DNA of 64,000 nucleotides. Origin: Amycolatopsis cihanbeyliensis. GTDB lineage: Bacteria > Actinomycetota > Actinomycetes > Mycobacteriales > Pseudonocardiaceae. This document shows, one piece after another, positions 37,575 to 45,151 of this stretch. The stretch is taken from the NCBI RefSeq assembly GCF_006715045.1, contig NZ_VFML01000001.1:1952501-2016500 (forward strand), written 5' to 3'. Under the pieces are notes generated by a model. The model was not told the DNA's origin and did not search any database. It saw only the letters and a program-made list of their open reading frames with translations. Position 1 is the first letter of the stretch, and every line of letters starts with the position of its first letter. The position numbers were made by a program, and so were the translations under genes.

Positions 37575-38912
37575 ATGGACCTCTACGAGTACCAGGCGAA
37601 GGATCTCTTCGCTGCCCATGGAGTGCCGGTGTTGCCGGGTTCTGTGGCGGAATCTGCCGAGCAGGCGCGGGTCGTGGCCGAGGGGATCGGTGGCCCGGTG
37701 GTGGTGAAGGCGCAGGTGAAGACCGGTGGTCGGGGTAAGGCCGGTGGGGTGAGGTTGGCTGCGGATGCGGTGGAGGCCGAGGCGAAGGCCGCGGCGATTC
37801 TGGGGATGGATATCAAGGGGCACAGGGTGCGTCGGGTGTTGGTGGCCGCGGCTTCGGAGATCGCGGAGGAGTATTACTTTTCGTTCTTGTTGGATCGGGC
37901 GAATCGGACGTTTTTGGCGATGGCCTCGGCTGAGGGTGGGGTGGAGATCGAGCAGTTGGCTGTGGAGCGTCCGGAGGCGTTGGCGCGGGTGCCGGTGGAT
38001 CCGCTGAGGGGGGTGGACGGGGATCGTGCGCGGGAGATCGTGCGGCGGGCGCGGTTCCCGGAGGCGGTGGTTGAGGAGGCCGCGGGGGTGGTGGTGCGGC
38101 TGTGGGAGACGTTTGTGGCGGAGGATGCCACGTTGGTGGAGGTGAATCCGCTGGTGCGGGATCCGGAGGATCGGGTGATCGCGCTGGATGGCAAGGTCAC
38201 GGTGGATGACAATGCCGCGTTCCGTCAGCCCGGGCATGCGGGGTTGGTGGATGAGCGGGCGGAGGATCCGTTGGAGGCCAGGGCCAAGGCCAAGGATTTG
38301 AACTATGTGAAGTTGGAGGGGCAGGTCGGCATTATCGGTAATGGTGCCGGGTTGGTGATGTCCACGTTGGATGTGGTGGCGTATGCGGGGCAGCGGTATG
38401 GGGGTGTGGCGCCGGCGAACTTCCTGGACATCGGGGGTGGCGCCTCGGCGGAGGTGATGGCCGCGGGTCTGGATGTGGTGTTGCATGATCCGGATGTGCG
38501 GTCGGTGTTTGTGAACGTGTTCGGTGGGATCACCGCGTGTGACGCGGTCGCGACGGGGATCGTGGAAGCCCTGAAGATCCTCGGGGACGACACGGCCACG
38601 CACACGGCCGGAGCCGAGTCGGCCGCAGCAACCCGCGGCGCGCGCTCCCGGCCGGAGGCCTCGCGAGCCCGGCTGCGGGCCGCAAACCTACCCGAGGCGC
38701 CGAGCGTTCACCAGGACACGGCCCGTAGACGGGATCGTCGACCGCGCGCTGGTGGACCGCAGTCGAAACCGCTGGTGGTGCGGCTGGATGGCAACAATGT
38801 CGAGCAGGGTCGGCGGATCCTGGCCGAGGCGGCGCACCCGCTGGTCACGGTGGTGGACACGATGGACAATGCGGCGGACAAGGCCGCCGAGCTGGCAGCG
38901 GCAGGAGCCTGA
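37575..38912 (+). CDS. sucC: Succinate-CoA ligase (ADP-forming) beta subunit with 57-residue insertion
   Basis: A 445-residue protein. The ATP-grasp start [30 protein letters not shown], and the C-terminal [17 protein letters not shown] and [16 protein letters not shown] identify SucC. A typical SucC has 388 residues. Here residues 340-396 are an extra Arg/Ala/Pro-rich stretch with no family similarity, and removing it restores 388. The codon use is odd for this window: many TTG, GAT, GGT and GGG codons, in contrast to C-ending sucD. Partner SucD starts 5 bp later. This copy sits in the regulon, so it probably handles an acyl-CoA other than, or in addition to, TCA-cycle succinyl-CoA. Confidence 0.9.
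   Translation: MDLYEYQAKDLFAAHGVPVLPGSVAESAEQARVVAEGIGGPVVVKAQVKTGGRGKAGGVRLAADAVEAEAKAAAILGMDIKGHRVRRVLVAAASEIAEEYYFSFLLDRANRTFLAMASAEGGVEIEQLAVERPEALARVPVDPLRGVDGDRAREIVRRARFPEAVVEEAAGVVVRLWETFVAEDATLVEVNPLVRDPEDRVIALDGKVTVDDNAAFRQPGHAGLVDERAEDPLEARAKAKDLNYVKLEGQVGIIGNGAGLVMSTLDVVAYAGQRYGGVAPANFLDIGGGASAEVMAAGLDVVLHDPDVRSVFVNVFGGITACDAVATGIVEALKILGDDTATHTAGAESAAATRGARSRPEASRARLRAANLPEAPSVHQDTARRRDRRPRAGGPQSKPLVVRLDGNNVEQGRRILAEAAHPLVTVVDTMDNAADKAAELAAAGA
38592..38762 (+). other. In-frame 171-bp insertion within sucC
   Basis: It adds 57 codons between ILGDD and SKPLVVRL. The encoded segment is low-complexity and basic (contains [13 protein letters not shown] and [13 protein letters not shown]), likely a disordered surface loop. 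Base composition is more C-rich than the flanking sucC sequence. No terminal repeats or splicing motifs are visible. Confidence 0.7.
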
Positions 38913-38917
38913 ACACC

Positions 38918-39826
38918 ATGGCGATTTTTCTCAACAGTGACAGCAAGGTGATCGTGCAGGGCCTGACCGGCTCGGAGGGGATGAAGCACGCCACCAAGAT
39001 GCTGGCCTCCGGCACCACGATCGTGGGTGGGGTCAACGCCCGCAAGGCCGGGCAGAGCGTCACCGTCAACGACCGGGACCTGACGGTGTACGGCACGGTG
39101 GCCGAGGCCATGACCGCCACCGGCGCCGACGTCAGCGTGATCTTCGTGCCCCCGACGTTCGCCAAGGACGCGGTGATCGAGGCCATCGACGCCGGCATCG
39201 GCCTGGCCGTGGTGATCACCGAGGGCATCCCGGTGCACGACGCGGCCGCCTTCTGGGCCCACGCCGTCGCCACCGGCAACACCACCCGCATCATCGGCCC
39301 CAACTGCCCCGGGATCATCTCCCCCGGCCAGTCCAACGCCGGCATCATCCCCGCCGACATCACCGACACCGGCCGCATCGGCCTGGTGTCCAAGTCCGGC
39401 ACCCTGACCTACCAGATGATGTACGAACTGCGGGACATCGGGTTCTCCACCGCCATCGGCATCGGCGGCGACCCCATCATCGGCACCACCCACATCGACG
39501 CCCTGGCCGCCTTCGAGGACGACCCCGACACCGACGTCATCGTCATGATCGGCGAGATCGGCGGCGACGCCGAAGAACGCGCAGCCGACTACATCCACCA
39601 CCACATCAGCAAACCCGTCGTGGGCTACGTCGCCGGCTTCACCGCCCCCGAAGGCAAAACCATGGGCCACGCCGGCGCCATCGTCTCCGGCTCCAGCGGC
39701 ACCGCCCACGCCAAAAAACAAGCCCTCGAAACCGCCGGCGTCAAAGTCGGCAAAACACCCACCGAAACCGCCGAACACGCCCGCGAACTGATGGCCGAGA
39801 CCCCTCGCCCACACGGTGGCCACTAG
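38918..39826 (+). CDS. sucD: Succinate-CoA ligase alpha subunit
   Basis: A 302-residue protein that binds CoA and carries the phosphohistidine. It shows [32 protein letters not shown], and the catalytic His251 in [14 protein letters not shown]. Length is normal. It starts 5 bp after sucC. Third codon positions are almost all C in the distal half, opposite to sucC. It forms the alpha-beta enzyme with SucC. Confidence 0.94.
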   Translation: MAIFLNSDSKVIVQGLTGSEGMKHATKMLASGTTIVGGVNARKAGQSVTVNDRDLTVYGTVAEAMTATGADVSVIFVPPTFAKDAVIEAIDAGIGLAVVITEGIPVHDAAAFWAHAVATGNTTRIIGPNCPGIISPGQSNAGIIPADITDTGRIGLVSKSGTLTYQMMYELRDIGFSTAIGIGGDPIIGTTHIDALAAFEDDPDTDVIVMIGEIGGDAEERAADYIHHHISKPVVGYVAGFTAPEGKTMGHAGAIVSGSSGTAHAKKQALETAGVKVGKTPTETAEHARELMAETPRPHGGH

Positions 39827-39941
39827 GTATATCCGGGAACGGCCACCGGGACAGCCCGGATTGCTACGCGGCGCGCCGGCCAAGAGACTGGGAGACGTGT
39901 CCCGGGAGATCCCCGGACCGTGGTGGCGCGAAGGAGCGGCG

Positions 39942-41114
39942 ATGCGGCTCGCCCGTCGGATGAATCGTCTCGGCACAGAATCGGCCTTCGAGGTGCTGGC
40001 CAAGGCCAGAGCGCTGGAAAAGGACGGCCGGAAAATCATTCACCTTGAGATCGGTGAACCGGATTTCGACACGCCGGCCCACATCATCGCCGCCGCGCAG
40101 CAGGCGTTGAGCGAGGGGCATACCCACTACGTTCCCGCTCCCGGAATCCCCGAGCTACGAAACGCTGTCGCTGACTTCTTGACACGCAACGAGCGGCTGG
40201 CGGCCGCACCCGAGCAGGTCGTCGTCACGCCCGGCGCCAAGCCGATCATGTTCTTCACCATCCTCGCGCTGTGCGAGGAAGGCGACGAGGTACTTTATCC
40301 CGACCCGGGTTTTCCCATGTATGCCTCGATAGCCCGGTTCGCCGGTGCCACACCGGTCGCGATACCGCTGCGCGAGTCCCACGACTTCACCATCGATCCC
40401 GAAGAGCTGGACTCGCTCGTCACCGACCGCACGAAGTTGCTGATCCTGAACTCCCCGCACAACCCGTGTGGCAGTTCGCTCACCAGGGAGCAGGTCGAGG
40501 CCATCGCCGAGATCGCGCTTCGCCGGAACCTCCTCGTTCTCTCCGACGAGGTGTACTGGGCGCTCCGGTACGGCGGCGAGCAGCACAGCGTGCTCGATGT
40601 CCCCGGCATGGCCGAGCGGACGATCCTGCTCGACGGCTGGTCGAAGACATTCGCGATGACCGGGTGGCGGTTGGGATTCGGGGTGTTCCCGACCGCCTTG
40701 GTGGAACCCATCACCAGGCTCGCGATCAACTCGGTCTCCTGCACCTCGGCCTTCAGCCAGCACGCGGCGATCGCGGCGTTGACCGGCCCGTGGGACGAGG
40801 TGGAAAGGATGCGGTCGACGTTCGCCCACCGGCGCGAGGTGATCACCTCCGGCCTGAACGCCATTCCCGGGATCTCCTGCGTACGTCCGGGGGGTGCGTT
40901 CTACGCCTTCGCCAACGTCACCGAGCTCGGCAGGACGGCCGCGGAACTGTCCGACCTGTTGCTCGAGCGGGCTGGGGTGGCCGTCACGCCGGGAACCGCG
41001 TTCGGTGGGTACGGGGAGGGCTATATCCGGTTCTCCTACGCCAGTTCCACCGACAACATCTCGGCCGCGCTCGCCGCCGTCGAACGAGTCGTGCGCGCTG
41101 AACTGCCCGGTTGA
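39942..41114 (+). CDS. Class I PLP aminotransferase (aspartate/aromatic type)
   Basis: A 390-residue enzyme with fold type I motifs: IHLEIGEPDFDTPAHI, NSPHNPCGSSLT, LSDEVYWALRYG, the Schiff-base Lys235 in DGWSKTFAMTGWRLGF, and the carboxylate-binding Arg in GYIRFSYASS. ATG 39942 was chosen for its AAGGAG ribosome-binding site; the longer frame from 39816 overlaps sucD. In context it may aminate glyoxylate or another 2-oxo acid made by the island's enzymes, but specificity is not visible. The 115-bp gap to sucD carries no operator copy I can find. Confidence 0.85.
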   Translation: MRLARRMNRLGTESAFEVLAKARALEKDGRKIIHLEIGEPDFDTPAHIIAAAQQALSEGHTHYVPAPGIPELRNAVADFLTRNERLAAAPEQVVVTPGAKPIMFFTILALCEEGDEVLYPDPGFPMYASIARFAGATPVAIPLRESHDFTIDPEELDSLVTDRTKLLILNSPHNPCGSSLTREQVEAIAEIALRRNLLVLSDEVYWALRYGGEQHSVLDVPGMAERTILLDGWSKTFAMTGWRLGFGVFPTALVEPITRLAINSVSCTSAFSQHAAIAALTGPWDEVERMRSTFAHRREVITSGLNAIPGISCVRPGGAFYAFANVTELGRTAAELSDLLLERAGVAVTPGTAFGGYGEGYIRFSYASSTDNISAALAAVERVVRAELPG

Positions 41115-41430
41115 CGCGGGATGGGGAGCATGCCTGCTCCCTGCCACTTTCAATATATAGCGCACTGGGGGACTTGTGGCAAGCCCCGGTCGTACCGCAG
41201 AATCACCGGCCGAAGCCAGAACCCGCGGAAACGGTTTCCTCGAGGGTTATTCAGAACGGCCCAGCGACCGCGGGCCGCCAGACCCGTGCGAGCGGTCGTT
41301 GCAGGCCACCGCACTGACGAGGCGAATTGCAGACCTGAATAACCCGACCGCAGAATAAGGCACCTCGTGGTCCGCGCGGGACTCGGCATAGGTGGACGAC
41401 AAATTTCAGTTTAAACGCCGTGAGGGGAAT
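41115..41430. other. 316-bp intergenic region between the aminotransferase and helD-like genes
   Basis: It contains an AT-rich patch (AATATATAG, ~41153) that may be promoter DNA, the repeat R2 (41244-41345), and the helD ribosome-binding site. No gene is supported. Confidence 0.5.
41244..41345 (+). repeat. 102-bp structured repeat, copy R2
   Basis: Terminal arms GGGTTATTCAG (41244-41254) and CTGAATAACCC (41335-41345) are perfectly complementary. Relative to copy R1, several arm positions changed on both sides while pairing was kept. The inner stem CGACCGC/GCGGTCG is identical to R1. It has the same orientation and exactly the same length as R1. Confidence 0.72.
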
Positions 41431-43668
41431 GTGTCTACTCAGGGGTACGACGATGAATTGCGGTCCGAGCGGAGCTACGTGGCCGGGCTCTACGCGCGAC
41501 TCGACGCCGAGCGCGCGCGAGTGAGGGGCGAGTACAAGGCGGCACTGCGGGGAAACGGCGAGACACCCATGGAACGGGACGTCCGGGTGCGTGCGCTGGC
41601 CACGGAGGCGCGGCGGCTGGACGTCGTGGACAACGGGCTGTGTTTCGGCCGGTTGGACACCGTTTCGGGCGAACATTCGTATATCGGCCGGATCGGCCTT
41701 TTCGACGAGGAGAACGAGTACGAACCGGTGTTGCTCGACTGGCGGGCACCGGCCGCGCGGGGGTTCTACGTCGCCACCGCCGCGACACCGGAGAACATGC
41801 GCAGGCGCCGTCAGTTCCACACCCGCGGGCGCCAGGTGGTCGATTTCACCGACGAGGTGCTCGGCCGACCCGGCGGCGACGATCGGGGGGACGCGGCGCT
41901 GCTCGCGGCGGTCAACGCGCCGCGCGGTGACGGGATGCGCGACATCGTGGCGACGATCCAGGCCGAGCAGGACGAGATCATCCGGCTCGATCACCCAGGG
42001 GTCCTGGTGGTCGAGGGTGGCCCGGGTACGGGGAAGACCGTGGTGGCGCTGCACCGCGTCGCGTACCTGCTCTACACGCACCGGGAGCGGATGGAACGTC
42101 ATGGCGTGCTCGTGGTCGGGCCCAACCCGGCGTTCCTGAACCACATCGGCCGCGTACTGCCGTCGCTGGGTGAGTCCGACGTGGTGTTCATGACCACCGG
42201 CGACCTGGTGCCCGGCCTGCGCGTCACCGCGGAGGACCCCCCGGAAGCAGCGCGGCTCAAGGGTTCGCTGAAGATGCTCGACGTGCTCGCGGCGGCGGTC
42301 GCCGACCGGCAGCGGCTGCCGGAGTATCCGCTGCCCATCGAGCTGGCGGACGTCACGGTCCGGATCGACGCCGAGACCGCCGAATGGGCCAGGGAGGAAG
42401 CGCGCGCGAGCGGGCTGCCGCACAACGAGGCCCGCGCGGTGTTCGGTGAGATCGTCACGTGGGTGCTCACCGAACGGGCGATAGGCCGGATCGGCCGGGG
42501 CTGGCTGACCCGGGAGGACCGCGAAGCATGGGAGGAGCTGCGGGCGGACCTGCTCGAGGAGCTCGCGGAGGACGACATGTTCGCCGCGGCGCTCGACGAG
42601 CTCTGGCCGATACTGACGCCGGAGGCGCTGCTGGCGTCGCTGTACTCCTCCCCCGACCGGCTACGGGCGGCCGGAGCCGACCAGTCGTTGTCGCGGGCAC
42701 GCGGCGACGCCTGGACGGTATCGGACATACCGCTGCTCGACGAGCTGGTCGACCTGCTGGGCCGCGACAAGTCGGCCGACCGGGCCGCCGAGCGGGCCCT
42801 CGAGCGGGAACGGAAGACCGAGGCCGAGTACGCCGCCGGCGTGATGGACCTGCTCGTCGACCGCAAGGACTCGATGGACGACGAGGACCACCTGTTCGCC
42901 ACGGACCTGCTCTTCGGCGAGGACCTGGCCGACCGGTTCGGCGAGCGCGACACCCGTGAACTCGTCGAGCGCGCCGCCGCGGACCGGGACTGGACCTACC
43001 GGCACGTCGTGGTCGACGAGGCCCAAGAGCTGTCCGAGATGGACTGGCGGGTGCTGATGCGGCGCTGCCCCGGCCGATCCTTCACGGTGGTCGGCGACCT
43101 CGCCCAACGCCGGTCGGCGGCCGGAGCGACATCGTGGGACACGATGCTGGAGCCGTACGTGCCGGGCCGTTGGGTCTACCGGTCGCTGTCGGTGAACTAC
43201 CGCACCCCGGCGGAGATCATGAGCGTCGCCGCCGCGCTGCTCGCCGAGTTCACACCCGCGGTCCAGCCACCGGAGTCGGTCCGCGCGTGCGGCGTCCGGC
43301 CATGGTCCAGGCGGGTCACCGAGGACGAGCTGCCCGCTGCCGTCGAGGAGTTCGTACGGGACGAAGCCACACGCGAAGGCACCAGCGTCGTGATCGGGCC
43401 ACCGGGTATGCCGGGCGGGATGGCGACTGTGCCGCCCTCGGAGACGAAGGGCCTGGAGTTCGACTCCGTCCTGGTCGTGGAACCGGCGAGGATCCTCGCC
43501 GGCGGCCCGCGCGGCGCGGCCGAACTCTACGTCGCCCTCACCCGCGCCACCCAGCGGCTCGGCGTCCTGCACCACGGCCCATTGCCGCGGCCCCTGACCG
43601 GACTCGCCGATATCGGGACACCCACGAGGCAGGAACAACCGCTCACCCGCGGCCTACCCCGCGGGTGA
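41431..43668 (+). CDS. helD: HelD-like RNA polymerase-associated helicase (UvrD/Rep superfamily)
   Basis: A 745-residue protein. The N-terminal coiled-coil arm (ELRSERSYVAGLYARLDAERARV) is followed by the GRIGLFDEENEYEPVLLDWRAPAA segment typical of HelD. Walker A GGPGTGKT is at 196-203, and the Walker B line is VVVDEAQELSEMDW. Motif V/VI sequences are TKGLEFDSVLVVEP and YVALTRATQRLGVL. Actinobacterial HelD frees stalled RNA polymerase and can protect from rifamycins. GTG 41431 follows GAGGGG closely; GTG 41392 is the alternative. The stop overlaps the convergent MFS gene by 15 bp. Confidence 0.87.
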   Translation: MSTQGYDDELRSERSYVAGLYARLDAERARVRGEYKAALRGNGETPMERDVRVRALATEARRLDVVDNGLCFGRLDTVSGEHSYIGRIGLFDEENEYEPVLLDWRAPAARGFYVATAATPENMRRRRQFHTRGRQVVDFTDEVLGRPGGDDRGDAALLAAVNAPRGDGMRDIVATIQAEQDEIIRLDHPGVLVVEGGPGTGKTVVALHRVAYLLYTHRERMERHGVLVVGPNPAFLNHIGRVLPSLGESDVVFMTTGDLVPGLRVTAEDPPEAARLKGSLKMLDVLAAAVADRQRLPEYPLPIELADVTVRIDAETAEWAREEARASGLPHNEARAVFGEIVTWVLTERAIGRIGRGWLTREDREAWEELRADLLEELAEDDMFAAALDELWPILTPEALLASLYSSPDRLRAAGADQSLSRARGDAWTVSDIPLLDELVDLLGRDKSADRAAERALERERKTEAEYAAGVMDLLVDRKDSMDDEDHLFATDLLFGEDLADRFGERDTRELVERAAADRDWTYRHVVVDEAQELSEMDWRVLMRRCPGRSFTVVGDLAQRRSAAGATSWDTMLEPYVPGRWVYRSLSVNYRTPAEIMSVAAALLAEFTPAVQPPESVRACGVRPWSRRVTEDELPAAVEEFVRDEATREGTSVVIGPPGMPGGMATVPPSETKGLEFDSVLVVEPARILAGGPRGAAELYVALTRATQRLGVLHHGPLPRPLTGLADIGTPTRQEQPLTRGLPRG

Positions 43669-45009
43669 CGGAGGCAGCAACGTCGGCATCCCCGGGCGGC
43701 GGAGCGTGCGAACCAGCGCCGCGCCCGCAAGGCTCAGCACGGCCACGATGGGAAAGGCCAACGTCGGCCCCACCGGATCCGCGAAGATCATCGCCAAGCC
43801 GATACCCACCAACCCGCCGGAGGCCTTCGCGCCGTAGAACAGGCTGAAGATGGGTAGCCCTGGATGTTCGCCGAAATGCGCTTCGGCCAGGCCGGGCAGG
43901 ACCGCGTAGCACGTGCCCGCACTCGCTCCCGCGACGAACGCACCGGCCAGCAGCAGCCACCACAGGCCATGCAGGCCGGCGAACAGCAACACCAGTTGGG
44001 CCACGGCCCCCGCCGCGAGCGCGCGCCGAACCAGCCGCGCCCGGCCGAGCCGCTCCCCCGCCCATCCCGCGGCCAGCCGCGCGAGCCCGCTCGCCCCGGC
44101 CAGCGCCCCGACGGCGGCGGCCGCTATCGGTAGCCCCGCGTGGTCCCGCGTGGCCAGCAAGGCCAGGTAGGCCAGATCGAAAAGGGAGACCGATGCGGTG
44201 CACGCCACCGCGAGGTAGAGCAGGGCCGACACCCGGGTCCGCAGCACCTCGCGGGGGGTGTACCGGCGCACGGCGGGTTTGTTGTTCCGCAAGCCGGGGT
44301 TGACCGATTTGTCGACCGCCCACAGTCGCGGGTCGATGTGCGCGGGCCACCAGCCGTCCGGCGGATCACGGAGCACGGCGGCGGCCGCACCGGCCACCAG
44401 CAGCACCGCTGTCCCGGACAGCACGAGCAGCAGATCGACCCCGCCCGCACCGACGAGCCAACCCGCCACCACCAGGAACGGAATCGAGCCGTATGCGAAA
44501 GCCCCGCTCACGAACGAGGTCCGCGCCGGTCGCTCCGGGTACCACTTCGCGACGACGCCCAACGCCGTCCCGTAGATCAGCCCGGCCCCGAGCCCACCGA
44601 GCACGGCATGGCTCAGCACGGCCACCAGAAAACCACCCGAGGCGCCGAGCGTGATCAGGCCGTTCGCGGTGAGCACCGCGCCCGCGGCCATCGGCACCAC
44701 CGGAGCCAACCGCAGCCGGTGCCGCAGCCTGGCCACGGGATACACGGTGAGGCTCTGGCAGCAGGTCCAGATCGCGAGCACGGACAACGCGTGGGTGACC
44801 GTCCAACCGTGCCGGTCGCCGAGCACCGGAACCAGCGCACCGTAGCCGTACTGCCCGAGACTCGCCACCAGCATCGCGGCCCACGCCGCCCACAGCATCC
44901 AGCGCCGGGACTTCCCGAGCAGCTCCCGGTCGCTCACGCCGACGCGATGCCGCCTGCCGTAGAAGTCGCGCACCTCATGCGGGACGGAAGGAGAACTCGA
45001 CCCACGCAT
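43654..45009 (-). CDS. MFS transporter, OFA (oxalate/formate antiporter) type
   Basis: A 451-residue protein with 12 predicted helices and a large cytosolic loop. It begins with a hydrophilic segment (RVGVSDRELLGKSRRWMLW). Signatures of the OFA group are GAGLIYGTALGVVAKWYPER, the loop DPPDGWWP...VDKSVNPGLRNNKPAVR, and TPREVLRT. OFA carriers exchange organic anions such as oxalate and formate. ATG 45009 is preceded by GGGAG. Operator D lies 18-30 bp upstream, tying the carrier to the catabolic genes. Substrate assignment rests on family and context. Confidence 0.83.
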   Translation of the reverse strand: MRGSSSPSVPHEVRDFYGRRHRVGVSDRELLGKSRRWMLWAAWAAMLVASLGQYGYGALVPVLGDRHGWTVTHALSVLAIWTCCQSLTVYPVARLRHRLRLAPVVPMAAGAVLTANGLITLGASGGFLVAVLSHAVLGGLGAGLIYGTALGVVAKWYPERPARTSFVSGAFAYGSIPFLVVAGWLVGAGGVDLLLVLSGTAVLLVAGAAAAVLRDPPDGWWPAHIDPRLWAVDKSVNPGLRNNKPAVRRYTPREVLRTRVSALLYLAVACTASVSLFDLAYLALLATRDHAGLPIAAAAVGALAGASGLARLAAGWAGERLGRARLVRRALAAGAVAQLVLLFAGLHGLWWLLLAGAFVAGASAGTCYAVLPGLAEAHFGEHPGLPIFSLFYGAKASGGLVGIGLAMIFADPVGPTLAFPIVAVLSLAGAALVRTLRRPGMPTLLPPSPAG

Positions 45010-45026
45010 AAGAGCTCCCGTAGTTC

Positions 45027-45039
45027 GTATACTGTATTC
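45027..45039. promoter_or_regulatory. Regulon operator D, MFS promoter
   Basis: GTATACTGTATTC matches NNATACTGYATAC at 10 of the 11 defined positions. A further GTATAC half-site lies at 45048-45053. The segment sits in an AT-rich promoter region. Confidence 0.58.
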
Positions 45040-45098
45040 TGTAACTTGTATACCATTGTGACACGGAACACGCCAGCCCGCGATCCTGATGCCCGACG

Positions 45099-45138
45099 CG
45101 AACCGGCCCCGGCGGTCGCTGCCGCCGGGGCCGGTTCG
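45099..45138. terminator. Strong 17-bp-stem terminator
   Basis: A perfect 17-bp inverted repeat with a 6-nt loop; the arms start CGAACCGG and end CCGGTTCG. It lies 13 bp past the stop of the ALF/LGFP gene and insulates the MFS promoter. Confidence 0.82.
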
Positions 45139-45151
45139 GATGCGTATTCGG

